64,000 bases of DNA from Lethocerus indicus (GCA_019843655.1 JACDQD010000104.1:4898001-4962000); one strand, 5' to 3'; shown: positions 38,001 through 51,870, counted from the first letter of the stretch. The notes: generated from the letters alone by a model not told the origin. Program-made: numbers and translations.

Positions 38001-41000
38001 GGTAAATGGGTTTCTGTCTATACAGTATTTTTTCATTATGGAAGCTTCATTACCAATCATTAGATCTATCCATGTCACCCCCATTGGTCTAGTATTCACA
38101 TAAAACATGTATAGGTTACAATGTTTAGACAGTAAACCAGACTGATAATATAAAACCTCATCAGGAGGTAAAATGGATAGTTTGATTACTCTATTGCTAT
38201 GTACATACTTATATTCACAAAACTAATGTTTTCACAGGAAAACAAAGAGAAATTAGAAATGAAAAAAATTAAAATTATTTAAATATATATTTAACAGAAA
38301 TATTTTTCAGGGCTTCACTTTAAATCCAAAATTGTTCAGCAGCTCTGAAGGCAGCAATTGTTTAAATGTTAGAAAGGCCAAAAGTTTGGTGTCGAGATTG
38401 AGTGGCAGTGGGTTAGCTCCTGGCAGCCCTATGGCAAGAAGAACAAAACATGAAATTAAAGTAGCTCAACGTTTAGCCAGAAAATATTCATCTTCTCCTC
38501 ATCTTTGGGCCAAATGTCTTCTTGGTACATGTTACAGGTATTATATTTTTAATGATTATAATGACATTGAAGTAGAATATATTTTTTTATATATATAGAA
38601 ATATTCTATACCAAAGTATTATGGGAATTATGTTCTCCTCACAACATTAGTTTGAATTTAGAGTTCTAAATTAGAATCAAATAATACCATGATCTAAAAT
38701 GCTCTATTATAATGCAGTAGAATCTATGGATAAATAATATTTTTATTTGGACTACTACTACTGAGTCCCAATGATGTAACACAATGCTAAATTCCATTTT
38801 TACTAATTATTTAGCCTTTTTTTTCTAGACAATAATTGAATGCTTTAAAATATATATCTTTTCAAAACTGATTAGAATTTCCAGTCTATTTTTAAAGATA
38901 TATGTAGTTATAATTAATGTGTCTTTTGTTTAGTGTATGGTTTATTCATCTTCCAAGTTATGTTCTGCTATCTCATAATAAAGCTCCATCTACTTTGCGC
39001 TATGCCTACGATCTCTTGGTTAGAGTACACAAATGTAATCTCATCCCAACTGATGAGGTTAGTTCAGATTTTTAACTATTGTATTTATCTTTTGATTAAC
39101 ATAATTAAATAATATTTTTTGTGTAGTTTTTGGAAGTGGAAATAGATTCAGGATGAGTGATTCAACGTCTCTGAATTCCACCAAAACCTACTTGATTTGT
39201 ATATTTTTGGTATCTGTATATATATATATATATATATATATGTATTTAAAATATATAAATGTATTTTATGTAGATATAATTTTTTGGTTATTAGGTTTGT
39301 TACAGAGTAATGATGCAACTTTGTGGAGTTTATAGTCAACCAGTTGTGGCTGTTAAACTGCTTTTCCATATGAAAAGAGCTGGTATACAGCCGAATGCCA
39401 TTACTTACGGATTTTATAATAGAGCTGTCTTAGAGGCCACATGGCCTTCTGGAATGAATAATTCCAGTCAACTGCTTTGGAACAAATTGAGGTCTGTTCT
39501 TTTTAAATGCTTATGTCAATCTATAGTACAAATATGTATGTGGGGCTCTGATGACTCACTGGTTGAAGGAATGTCTTGGGCATTTGATTCTAGTTTCACA
39601 TAAAAAAAATCCATAGGTTTTTCTATTAAGTTGGATTAAGAATTATGTTAAGCTAGGTTAGCTCAAACTTCATCCACTGAGCATGAATATCTCGTTAATG
39701 CATGGCTAAAAAAGTATATATTCCATAAAATGCAATTAAATTTATTATGGCAAATTTTGAGATATATTATTTTTGAATTTGATATTGAAGCAGAATTCAG
39801 TCTGTCACAGGGATCAGTATGAGATTAGTGTTTGTCACCATATGCTTATTAGAATATATTATTTTGTTTAGGAATGTAATACTTGGAGCTGCACTGTTCA
39901 GAAGGGCAGGAATGGATGCTGGTAAACGACGACACTCAATTACCACCGAAGATAGCGTATCATTAGCTGAACCATCATGTGATGGTGGTTCTCGCACTTC
40001 TGTTGACAGTACAGAAAGTACCACTCACAAAATTTCTGGTATCTGATTCTACTTATAACATTATAATTTGTTGTTCTTTTGATAGCTTAAATCTTTCCTT
40101 TTGCCATATTATTTTTAGTTGATGCAATTTTCATTCACTCTTTTTGTTTTCAAGTAAACATAATAAACAACATTTCTTGACAAGTTTTTGTAGCACTTTA
40201 TTTATTTATTATTATTATTTATTATTTTATGTTATTTTCATGAAAAGTAATTTATGTTATAGGAGTGTATTTTTCATTAAGAGTCAGATCATTTCTTTAA
40301 AAACCAAGTGAAGACATCTGATGAGCGTATGAAAATTAATAATGATTTGTGATTCTGATTATATTGAATAGGAATGCCTATTTGGATGTGGAAAAGTTCA
40401 AATGTTTGCAATTTATTTATGTTTATTTCATAGATGAGAACACATTGTGAAATCATCACAATGCCTTTATTCAAAATGAATTAAGATAAAACAGTTATGC
40501 TTAAGGTTTATGGTGGGATTCTGTTCAGTTATTATTAATTTATTTTTTATTGGCTAGAGAGTAATTTGAGTGTTTCATTAAAACTTGGTTATAAAACTTC
40601 AAGTACTCTTGTTCAGGGGATAGTGGCGAGGAAATAAAAGGCGAGCCAATAATAACAGTATCACATGAATCAACTACAAGGAATAAACAGGACTCTGACT
40701 GTAACAATGACAGTGGTATGTTTATTGCAGCTTGAAAAACAAGAAAGTAAAATATTTTATCTAACAGTTATGTTCAGTTCAGTGTCTGAATGCTTTATTA
40801 ACTGGGAAACAAATTACTGTCTTTTAAATTAATATTTATTTGAAATTACTACTAATGGACTACTAATTTGAAGAAATGGAACCATGAATTTTAAATTAAA
40901 ATAATCCAATAATAGAAATGAGTGTATTTTTTCTTTTTTTGTATATTTTTTCTGTTGACAAAAATTGGATTTTACCTAGATTACTTTCTGTTCTTTTTTT

Positions 41001-44000
41001 ATATATTTTGATATATATTTCTAAATTAAATTCTATTAGTACAATTTAATTTATGTTCCTGATAACCATGATCAATGGAATGAAATAACCATTAATTAGA
41101 GTAATACTACTAATAATAACTGTATAAGGGAAACATTATATCACTAATAAACTATTATTTCAAGCTTTTTTAAAATTTTTCATTATATTTTTTGATATTG
41201 CATATAGTTCAGTCTTATTTATTTATGTTTTACTATTTTTTACCTTTTGAATGCATCAGCTTTATTATTATCCGAATTAATATTGTACCTGTAATAATAT
41301 AATATTGTATGATTTACCTGTAATTTAAAAAATTATTCATGAAAGAATTACATGGTAAGTGAAGCAAGGAGTAACCATTCTGTATGTATACAATTATATA
41401 TTAATTGATGTAAAATACAGTTGTAAGACTTGTTATTGTTATTCACACGTTTAGGAAAAATTAATTAAGAAAATAATAATTATCATCAAACAATCCAACA
41501 AAGTACTCTCTAGTTTTTTAGATTTCTCAGCACGAATGGCTTTTGGTTCTAACCATACTGGTTAATTTAATGGTTAAAGTGATTTTTTGGTTCTTAATAA
41601 TCTAGATCAATGGATTTTTAAAAGGTATTAACAAATAACTTATATTACAGATGTTCGAAATTCTACTTCCACTGGATTTGAAGTTTTCGACAAGTTTAGA
41701 TCTAGAGGCAGCATAGTGCGACCATCCGGATTACCCCTTCTCACTCCTAGTTCTTCATTTAAACAACAGCCATGTGAGTAGTGCATTTGTCTATTATTAA
41801 TATTCATTGAAGACAATCCTGTTTTCAATTACTGACACCATTACTGTCCCCGATGGTGTCAGTCATAATTGTATGTCACTTGGTTAGTAGACCTAGCTCT
41901 CAAGAAAGGGCTCAAACATTATAAATCCATAGCCTTGAAGAGTCACCAAAGAGTTACCAAATGCATGACAAAACAAAGAATCTAATATGGTTTGATTAGT
42001 TATATCTTATTATTTATAGGTTCCATTATTAAATAAAATTAATATTATTTTTATTTTATTAAAATAGATTATTAAAATGGATATTAATTAGAACTAATAG
42101 GGTACACAAGATTATTTTAATTATTGCATTATTTTTTAGATTTTAAAATTATTTTGAAATTACATGTTTAATATAAATAATACAGGTCAACTCTATTAGT
42201 TGATTTGTTCAAATGATTTAAGGTATTAGTATGAACATTGAAAATATTTATATAATTGTTTCGATAAGTACGTATATTTTATTTATTACTAGAACTGTTT
42301 TTCATTTCAGCACTATTGATTGACACATTAATTCATTTTGATTGGGATTAAATTGATCTTGTTTCATGTATTTTTTAAACTCTTTAGTTGAAAGCAGTGC
42401 TGGTCTCCTCATGACTGGTACTGGGGCACCCCTAATTGAAGAGAATTTAGAAATTGATCATTTTGACAATTTATCTTCACCACCTGTGCCAGGATCTGCA
42501 ACAAAACGCCGTACCAGAAGTGGATCGTGCACTGAATTCACCCAGTCACATTTGCGGCATACTCCAACAAGTCCTAAACCTACCAATGATGACTGTTTTG
42601 AAATACTCACAAGGTTCGTATTCGCTCCTGTACTCTGGAAATTAATTTTGTTCGCCATTTCTTATATTTATTTCTTACAGGTCTGAAAGTTTTGCTAATG
42701 ATGCTGGGATCTTGGCAAAGTTGAATACATTAAAGTTGGAGCAAGCAATGGGGACAAATTCTGTGGGTGATAATACAAAAAATAAACCAAAACCTCAACA
42801 AGGACTGGGTAGAATAACTCAGACTTGTTCCAAAGCTTTGTTCGGTCGAAGAGGGAGTTTAAACTTATCAAAACTTTTAGAAACAACTGCATCAGAAAGT
42901 TGTGAATCATCTACTGAGAATCTCGGCAGCTCTATAGGTATATTAAAAGTTCATAGTATAACAATCTCAAACCATTAAAAAATGTATTCTTAATTATACA
43001 TATCCAGGTGTTGTATTTTATATTTAATTGACATAAAGTTCACTTTTAGTATATCCATCATAATTTAGCTTTTATGTAGTCAACATTTTTAGCCCTGTTT
43101 ACATTTAATTTTGTTGTAATCAAAACAATCAATACTTGAGGTTTTCATTAAAATAATTGTTTTAAAAAAAGCCTATGGTTTTAATCTTGGAGATCTTAAA
43201 CTCACTTAAACTTTTACAGGGAGCTATGGAGGTGGGAGTATAGATGATTTAGACAATATGAGTTCTCCATGCAAAAGTAAGGTAGTCAATGCAAGCGGGT
43301 TAAAAATAAATAAAAATGACACCAAAGAACAGGGTAGATCCCCATCTGCCGAAATAGACACTTTATTGCCCGCTGAGGAAAGCCAAAACAAGACACCTGT
43401 CAAGAGTCCTTCGAGGACCCCTGTCACGGAAAATGATCCTCTGGGTGCATTGATGCATGAAGAAGTGGCGCCTCCTGAGGAAAAGAAAATGGTTTCAAGA
43501 GTATCTTCAGAAATTGAATTGGATGATTCAGGTGCCCCAGTTTTGTTCGATCGTAGGACAGGTGACTGGAATGTTGTGCGAAGTGCTACTTTCACCCACC
43601 AGGACGGCGAATCGGAGGATGATCAGGATGAATCCGAACTGAAGACAACTGCAAGGAAACCCATTCACAGGTCTTCAACCATGCCAGCCGATGTCACTGA
43701 ATCCAACAACCATGGCGCTTTCTCCAGTTTCAAACTACCGTTCACGTGAGCCATCGACAGTTCCATGCATGATCAATTCTTCCTCCTTAATTTTTGTATT
43801 CCATTTTTTTATTTCCTACGCGTCTTTAATTTTTATTTGTTTCTTTTTCTCTCTAGTTCTGTGTTTTCTCGAGACGAATTTAGTTTTTTTAACAGATAGG
43901 TTTTTAAAAAATTATTGTTTTTATCTTTATGTAGATGTTGCACTTAACAGTAGTAGCTTGATGTGCTCTGTTGTGATCCACAGTCGCCTCTCGCCGGCAC

Positions 44001-47000
44001 GGTTTAGCCTTCGCAAAGCTGCAGATATTAGGATCAATACTCAGATCATTGAGAGTGCTTTAAGCAACTTCAGGTAGAGTTTTTTTCAGTATGAAGTTAA
44101 ACACCTATATATTTCCATTAATTTAAGTACAGTTGCATTTCTGAATTTTTGAGTTATTTTTTTTGTTGCGTGTTGTACAGAAGAATTAATCTCCGATGAT
44201 TCGTTTGCCTGCTTAATATTATACATTCTGCTTCGAGTGATGTAAATTATAATTTTATTGGCCTTAAAATTTAACAAAAATTGATGGTTGTATGTTATCA
44301 TCCCATACTGAAATACACAGTACAAGATTTTAACAGTTTTTATTTAGCTTGTGCATGTCATTTCATTTATGTGTTAAGTAATAGTCATCTAACTTACTAG
44401 CAGAGAGACTGTAACCTGAAAACAAAAATTTATCAATTTGGATTAACATATCAAGAAAATCTAATGAATGTTATATAATTGTTATTTTTCATTCCATTTT
44501 ATCCAGAATTATTATTGATATTTTTTTTGCATATTCTGTATTTAACTATTAAAGTTAGTTATGATGTTAGTTTTTCCTGAAATTGTCACATATATTTAGT
44601 GTTATTATTGTATTTCCCAATTTTATGATAACTTTGTTTTATAATTCGTAAAAACATTTTTGATTACAGTCCAAGTTTAACATCCAAGAAGTCAAACGAA
44701 TTGCTAATGGGAGGTCTGAGTAGTCTGAAGTCTGCTGCTACATCGGTTGCCAAGAAGTTTGATGAAATTAAGGAAGCAATTTCTGCAAATAGCACTCCCA
44801 TTAAAGCTGGAAGTTTGTAGGTGTCATTATAACTTATCTTAATATGTCTAAGTTTAAAATATGTCATACAATTTGTTATATTTATTTTATTATCTTGTGT
44901 ATATGTAAGAAATTTTAATATAAACAAATGGTACCGTTAGTCTAATAATATATTTGTAACATAAGATTGTATTTATTAGAAATTTAATTTAAAAACAAAA
45001 TAATTCTTATTTTACCGACTGTTGTTTTACATAACTGATATTGAATGAATTTACTAATCATAATATGACAGATTAATGGATTTTATATTAGTCTATGTGA
45101 ATAAAGCAGATTTCTTTGTTTGCAAGTTGTGTTTGTGTCACTGATTGCACAAATCTAAATGAGAAACTAAACTAAAATGATAGCTGCAGTCTACTTTCCA
45201 GGAGGGGCACACTAGAACGGGACGGAAGCTATTTCGAGGATGAGAGTGAATGCGGTGAAGAGAATTCTGGCTATAGACGGAAAGTATCATGCGAATTTTC
45301 TCCACTTTTGGTGTACCATCATGTTGACTCATGGGGTAGTAATTTGTTCACTGAGGGAAGCAGAAAGGGCAGTACTACAAATTTAGGTACGCTTCAATAA
45401 TGACCTTCATTTATATCCAAGTTATATTGGCATGACATATAAATATATTGGTTTAATAATTGTATAATACCTTGTTATATGTGCTCAGTTGATCATTGGA
45501 GCTCACAGCAATGCATAATATTTCCAAAATCGAATAGAGATGCATCTACCCCAGTTGCTCTGCATGTGATAATGACTACATGCTCAAAGTGTCATAACTG
45601 TGCATCAATTGTTTACGATGAGGAAATAATGGCGGGTTGGGTCCCTGAAGATTCAAATCTTAATACTAAGTATGGATTCATTTCAGTTAATTTGTTATTT
45701 CTCAATTGTCTGATATATGATTTATGCATGTTTATAATGTTAATTGTTACAAATTGCTTTTCATTTATTTCATAACTCTAGATGTCAATTCTGTGATAAG
45801 GCAACTGTGCCGTTGCTGAGTGTCTCTGTGATAGACTATAGGAATTCACCAATGCCAAGTACAAGCCAGGAAACACGAGAGCGCAAATTGTCTTCAGTAT
45901 CTATTGGTTCGTTATCTATTAATATTTGGACTTTTTTTATTGAAGAGTTGAAAGAGTTTATTCAGTACATTATAATAATAAATGAAATTGTTTTCACATA
46001 TTTTTTCATTTTTTTAAAGGAATGATAAAATAATTTTTGCTCTCTTATTCATTGCTTTTTTCTTATTTTCCAGGTTCAAGTAGAACATCCATACATGAAA
46101 TTAGTTTGGAAACGAGCACTACGAATGGTGAAGGAGGCAAAACTGAAAAGAATGAACCATTTCAGTGTGACCCAATCCCAGTGCCTTATTTAAATCCGTT
46201 AGTTTTACGAAAAGAACTGGAATCTATACTGACCGCAGAAGGCGATTCCTGTCTTACCCAGTCCAGATTTGTTGATGAACATCCAATCATCTATTGGAAT
46301 ATGGTATAACTTTTCAGTTTGTACAGTTAAGATACTATTTACTTTTGTATAATTGGGTCAATAGTACTGGAAATAATGAAAGTCATTGAACAGTTATTGG
46401 AGAAAACATTTAGAAAAAATTGTTTACTGAAAATATTAATATTCATTAGAAACAAAAAAGGGATAAAACAGGATTTATATAACAAACAACTTAGGACAGT
46501 TATGTAGATAAAGTTCATCACTGAATATGTACAATATATATCCTTTATGGTTTAATTTTTTTTTGCCTTCATATTTTAGAAATGTATGCTGTTTTAGCAT
46601 AATATTCAATAGGGGAATGTAGCAATGTGAACATTTTACAAAAAACTACGTTTTCTCAAAATACATAAATATCTATTTTTCTTCCTAACAGTTTAATCAG
46701 TTTATCACCATTTAATCAAATTTTATTTCAGGTATGGATGTTTACCCGCATATGTGTCGATTCTCATTTGCCTGGTTTAGCTCTTGGTTCTTCTTCAGTT
46801 TTAAGCAATATACATCCCTCTTGGGCCAATGCAGATTTCACTCATGTTCTAGTATCAACTATGTGGCATAATCCACGTCTTCATGAAGAGGTATATTTCT
46901 TTTAACGATTAAGGTTTTGTGAATGAACTAAAGTAATGCCAAAATGGTTAAGTAATGCCAAAACATTGTTTTTGTTTCTGTTTGAATATGGATATATTTT

Positions 47001-47992
47001 TCTTTTTGTGTAAAATATAGAAACATTAATTTTGTAATTTAGTATTCCAACAATGTATGCAATAGTCTAAATGTTAAAATAAATTACATGAAAATAATTA
47101 TGATTCAATTTTTAGGCTGGTCAGCCAATGTTTATGTCTTGGAATGAAGACACCACACCCAGTTCTCTAGTGAGTGCACTTGTAACGGATCAAACTACTA
47201 TCCCTCGCAGGTAATTTGTTTTGTAAGGTAATAAGTTTTGCTCTGTTTACCATGCTTGGTAATAATTCTGGGAAAGGAATAATACATTATCCATTTGTGC
47301 ATTGTAAATACTATATAAAAAACAAATTGGTAGTTGGGTAAATATTTTTTAATTATTAATATATTGCATTAATTATATTATATTAATTTGTTGCCTTTAA
47401 AATTAACTAATTCATAACATTCATAAAAATTCTATCTAATTTCTATAAAATTTGTTCAAATATGTAAACATTTTTTATAATTGTGAATATACAATGTTTG
47501 TTTCAGTGTTATGCAGAAAGTTATATCGTGCCTACAATGTTGTGATGTGAGCGAGCCTTTAAAAATATTGGCCAAAGAAAGACAAAAACTGAAGGGTCGT
47601 GGCCACTCATTGTACAGAGAAATTCTTTTCCTTGGTATTACAGCCATTGGGAGAGAAAATATTGATCAAGGTTTATTTGTTTACTTTGAATAGAAAATAT
47701 AAAAGTTATTTTTTATTTACATATAAATTTTATTATATATAAGCACACTATTTAAAAATTAAACTACTATAATAATGATTATTTAATTATTTAATTTTTA
47801 TTTTTTATATTGACCTATTTAATTAATTTATTGTTATTTTACTTTAAATATGAAGGTGCATTTGATCGAGAATACTATGCAGCATTCAACAAGATTCCAG
47901 AAAAGGACTCCAAGTTGTACATGCGGGTTGATCAACCTTTATCTCCGTCATCGCAATTTTGTAGACAATACTTTAAACAATTAGAATTATGA
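32011..47992 (+). CDS. Crag: DENND4-family Rab exchange factor (Crag)
   Basis: Guanine-nucleotide exchange factor for Rab10/Rab11-type GTPases in polarised secretion; the Drosophila protein binds calmodulin. 32 exons, 5535 nt, 1844 aa, all junctions in phase. Exon starts: 32011, 32927, 33554, 33892, 34736, 35078, 35398, 35845, 36401, 36839, 37186, 37490, 37734, 38311, 38934, 39295, 39872, 40617, 41651, 42388, 42681, 43220, 43984, 44670, 45202, 45489, 45782, 46074, 46732, 47116, 47507, 47856. The N-terminus [16 protein letters not shown] is followed by an MABP domain (about 40-200, [20 protein letters not shown]). A tripartite DENN module covers about 200-660 ([56 protein letters not shown]). 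A PPR-like repeat is in exon 16 ([20 protein letters not shown]). A Ser-rich linker spans about 880-1480, and a Cys-pair region (CSKCHNC ... CQFC) is at about 1510-1545. The C-terminus ends RQYFKQLEL. Length matches the family. Confidence 0.96.
39217..39241. repeat. (TA)n microsatellite in Crag intron 15
   Basis: Dinucleotide run directly visible between exons 15 and 16, about 50 bases before the exon 16 acceptor. Confidence 0.95.
39541..39660 (+). repeat. dispersed repeat copy, family B (Crag intron 16)
   Basis: Starts TGGGGCT, has TGACTCACTGGTTGAAG (box-A-like) and TTTGATTCTAGTTTC (box-B-like), an A-rich patch, and ends GAATTATGTTAAGCTAGGTT. Matches the copy at 13701-13806 at both ends. 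It begins 49 bases past the exon 16 donor. Confidence 0.4.
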
Positions 47993-50234
47993 CCCATGAC
48001 ATTGTATTCAGTTTTGAACTTTTATACCGTCCAAACCCTTCATGCGCCCTCCCAAAATAAGTGCTTTACTAGAAGGTAGGTGTTAATGGGTTTTGTATAT
48101 TATTAATAACAGCTGTCTGGATTTACTTTTCAGACTTTTATATTTATTTTTGTGCGCATTTGAATTTCGGGTTCTTGAAGGATATATTTTTTGTTATTTG
48201 TTGACATGTAATGAAAATTTATGAATGGTTGTTTGCAGTTTATAGAAATTGGATTTCTGAAGTCAGTAGAATGAATTTTATACGCAGGGTTAAAAATATA
48301 ATTAATATTCTAGCGACATATATTTTGCTACTCTGTTGTTTTATTTAGTAAAATGTTTGATTCTCGCTACTACTGATTAATATGTAATCAATGTAATCAG
48401 TGATTTGGAATTAAAATTTATGAAATCATCAGTCTCAACTAGTAAAATATTAGGATACTGAACACATTTATGTAATTTTAAATAGCATTATTTCCCCTCA
48501 TTGTGGGATAACATTGTAAATTGTTATACTCATTTGTAACATAAAATTAATTGAACCGTTAAATTAAATTTATTGTGTGTAAAACATGTATCACAAATTT
48601 ATCCAACATTTTACAATGTCAAAATGGTTGTGTTTCATAGTTATTACTATAAGGCTATCTGAACAAATTCTTTTCCTTTATCATTTATTATTTAATTAAG
48701 GCTGCTTAGAATTATTTATTATTGCTATATGAAAATTCATTATGGCAACTTCTATACTTACGACTTACAAGAACAGGTTAATTTATAATTATTTTATATG
48801 TAGAAGTTGTGACATTAAAAGACGTAAGTTATTCATTAAATAGTGCAAATATTGTACATGTGTATTTTGTATATATACATTCTACTTTTCACTAAATTGT
48901 ATTTTTCTACAGAGCCTCAAATATTTTACATATCTGTTTCAATCTATAATTTGTTATAGATGAGTAAATCAGTTGATTTTGTTTATAATACACTTTTAAC
49001 AGGTCGCTCAATCAGACAGTTATGTTTTAATGTTTGAAATTATTTTAATGTTGTTAAATTATTGTATTCATTTTTTGTATTTGGTATTACGTGCAATGAG
49101 ACACTATCAAGTGTTATCATTGGATAGAAAATATTTATCATAAAACGCTTAGCTACAAATTTTCGTTAGCAGTTCTTAGTTTACAACACACTGGACTTAT
49201 ATTTATGTTTTATGCCTGCGGCAGTATTGGTTAAGATTTAGCAGATGTTATAAGTGGCTGTTGCTTGTAAATGATGTAGAATTATTTTGTATTCTGAGTT
49301 ATTTAATATATGAGTTATATGTTATTTTTTATTTCATTGTGACTTCTCTATTTGGCACTGTCCAGCTTTTTCCTTTGTTTTGATTTATTACATAAATTAT
49401 GTTAGGGATTCACAGCATTTATGAACATATAACAAGCTTTTATGAAACTTGTAATATTTTTATCTCAAATTCCTTATTCATAAAGTTTCCCAAACCTTAT
49501 ATAGTCCCTTACCAATATTTTTTTTAATGGAAAGAGTAACAATACAAGCTAAAGTTATAACTTATGTTACATATGTTATAAAGTAGTTTCTGTGTAAGTT
49601 AAACAACATTGGAAAACAATGGGAGGTACTACTAGTACATATAAGATAAATTCTATATTTTGAAAGTATGCAAAGTGCATGAAAAGTGCAAATTCTGTGA
49701 TGGTCATACTAGAGGGCTTGGGACAGTAATAAAACTATCAATTGATTTTTTTTGCCCAGAGCTGGTTTGAATCTGTAAAGCCACCATTTTGAATTTCCCG
49801 CTAAAATCAATAATAGTATAAATAGTGAAACGGTTATTTTAACTCGGAGTATAAAAATATGATCTAATTATAATAGGCGTGTAAATAATAATGGGTTCGT
49901 TAAAAACTATGGTCGTAAAAATGTGTATAGATTGTACGGGAATGAGAATTGGCGTAGTTGTCGAAGTTGGCCAACCTGCAGAGAGTGTTACCGTAGTTTA
50001 CATTAATTGTAAGTTGGATAAACTGTTTTTTGTAGTAGTTTCGTAGTGTTTAGGCTTTGCTCCGTCGTAACAAATAATTTATGTAGTAACGTTTCTAAAT
50101 AGGCCGCGACCCGACAACAAATGGCTGTCAAAGCTGCGTTTTAACGTGAACGGGTGTTCCGAAAAGCGTTAACCACGTTTTCGATCGGCGAAGTGGTGTA
50201 TTCTTTGTGCAGTAGGTGTGTTCTACAATCGGCG
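47993..50234. other. Crag 3'UTR, intergenic DNA and Ras85D 5' region
   Basis: The left two kilobases are AT-rich and hold the Crag 3'UTR; no single poly(A) signal stands out. From about 49960 to 50234 GC and CpG content rises, consistent with the Ras85D promoter and 5'UTR. The frame of Ras stays open upstream to 50154, but that extension has no ATG and is not conserved in Ras proteins. No gene seen in between. Confidence 0.6.
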
Positions 50235-50807
50235 ATGACTGAATATAAATTGGTGGTCGTGGGTGCCGGTGGTGTAGGCAAAAGTGCTTTGACCATACAA
50301 CTTATACAGAACCACTTCGTGGATGAATACGACCCGACCATCGAAGATTCGTACAGGAAGCAGGTAGTGATCGACGGGGAAACGTGTTTGTTGGACATTT
50401 TGGACACCGCGGGCCAGGAAGAATACAGTGCCATGAGGGACCAGTACATGAGGACTGGTGAGGGATTCCTTCTGGTATTCGCTGTAAATAGTATTAAGTC
50501 GTTCGAGGATATAGGCACCTACAGGGAGCAGATAAAAAGAGTGAAAGATGCCGAGGAGGTGCCGATGGTTTTGGTCGGGAACAAATGCGACCTGCCTTCA
50601 TGGGCAGTGGATATGAACCAGGCGAGGGAAATAGCCAGACAGTACGCGATACCTTTTGTAGAGACATCGGCGAAGACTCGGATGGGCGTAGACGACGCTT
50701 TCTACACTCTCGTCAGGGAGATAAGAAAAGACAAGGAGGTGAGAGGTAAAGAGAAGAAGAAGAGAATGAGGGCCGCCCACAGGAGGAAACGTTGTTGGAT
50801 CCTCTAG
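50235..50807 (+). CDS. Ras85D: Ras GTPase, Ras85D orthologue (K/H/N-Ras class)
   Basis: Membrane-bound molecular switch of the receptor-tyrosine-kinase/Raf/MAPK pathway. One exon, 190 aa. The start [20 protein letters not shown] is invariant in Ras. The P-loop is G10-S17 with the normal Gly12 and Gly13; switch I is YDPTIEDSY (32-40); DTAGQEEY carries Gln61; NKCD is at 116-119; ETSAK is at 143-147. The hypervariable tail is strongly basic ([15 protein letters not shown], 172-186) and ends C187-W-I-L. Leucine in the last CAAX position favours geranylgeranylation over farnesylation by known prenyltransferase rules. The stretch [20 protein letters not shown] is close to the insect form. Codon use is GC-rich compared with the neighbouring Crag gene. 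The coding frame is uninterrupted, whereas most genes here have several introns; upstream non-coding exons are possible. Not damaged. Confidence 0.98.
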   Translation: MTEYKLVVVGAGGVGKSALTIQLIQNHFVDEYDPTIEDSYRKQVVIDGETCLLDILDTAGQEEYSAMRDQYMRTGEGFLLVFAVNSIKSFEDIGTYREQIKRVKDAEEVPMVLVGNKCDLPSWAVDMNQAREIARQYAIPFVETSAKTRMGVDDAFYTLVREIRKDKEVRGKEKKKRMRAAHRRKRCWIL

Positions 50808-51870
50808 GCTGGCTGTCGGTTTCAATTATTTCGGTGTTTGAGAATCGATTTTTCATTAAGTATTTATTAAACATTTACTTCGCATTACGGTAAATGTTCT
50901 TAATAATATTGATGTAAAACTCTTAACTACTTATATTGTACAGTGGCAAGCTTATATTCGTAACGTACCGTATTGTATAATCAACGGAGCGTACGATACC
51001 AGCCAAGTTCAACAACTTTGGCCGCCGCATCACACAAATTGTTAATATATTTTTATGAAAACTAAAATTGCCGAGCGGCGTCATTTCAATTTAACGAGTA
51101 GGGTAATTACGATATTTTTTATTTTTTTACACCGACTCGTTCTGTAATTTCAATTTTCTGTAATTGACTTTGTTTTGGCGGTCGAATTTTACTGATGTCG
51201 CGTTATCCTTAATTTTTAAGCATGTTCGCGTTTGCGTACAAATTTTTATTGATTTTAATAAACGCGGACTTCCTTCCCGACGTTTAGCTGAAGTTTCGTA
51301 TTACAGATGCTTACGAATTGTTGAATTAATCTACTAATGTATTAACGCGCATTATCTGTACATAACATTACTGCTGTGCTAGATGGAATCTCAGTGGTAT
51401 TTACTTCATGCCTTCACCCTCTCACTTATGGCTTATGGTTTTATCGTATAAAAAAATACAAAAAAAAATTATAAGATATACGGATGATCGCGTTTTCAAC
51501 CGAACTGTAAATACTGTTTTAGCAACTTTCGGAGAGAAACGCGTAATTCCTTTTTTTAATATTCATTTTATTATTTAAATATTGTATCCACATTATGTAG
51601 CTTATAAAAGTATTTACTCGATCAGAAAAATATACGTTAATTATTACATATTATTCGTGTAATATCCGATAATTATCATATTGCGTTTAATGATAATGTA
51701 TTATTTCCATTTAGGAAAGATTTGTTTATTATATATCTTCACAAGTCACAAGTATATGTAACATAGTCTGTGAAATGGTTTTAAGACTATTGTTGTATAT
51801 AATATTATAATGTATCGACTATATTTGTCTCATTGTTTACAGTTTGAAATAAGCGATATTTCAATAAAAT
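50808..51870 (+). other. Ras85D 3'UTR
   Basis: Non-coding sequence after the stop. The AATAAA at 51863-51868, followed by a T/G-rich stretch (TCTTGTTCTTTTGTTTG), is the best poly(A) signal, giving a 3'UTR of about 1.05 kb. The first 600 bases are less AT-rich than the intergenic DNA beyond. Confidence 0.6.
51863..51868 (+). terminator. candidate poly(A) signal of Ras85D
   Basis: AATAAA followed within 25 bases by a GT/T-rich downstream element. Confidence 0.55.

Noticed and set aside
43224..43595. Minus-strand open stretch of 123 codons
   Set aside because: Antisense of Crag exon 22, a long Ser-rich exon whose reverse strand happens to stay open.
50154..50234. N-terminal extension of Ras (27 extra codons in frame)
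   Set aside because: It begins with GTG and not ATG, and Ras proteins begin at MTEYK, which has its own ATG at 50235.
50141..50518. Minus-strand open stretch of 125 codons
   Set aside because: Antisense shadow of the Ras coding region.
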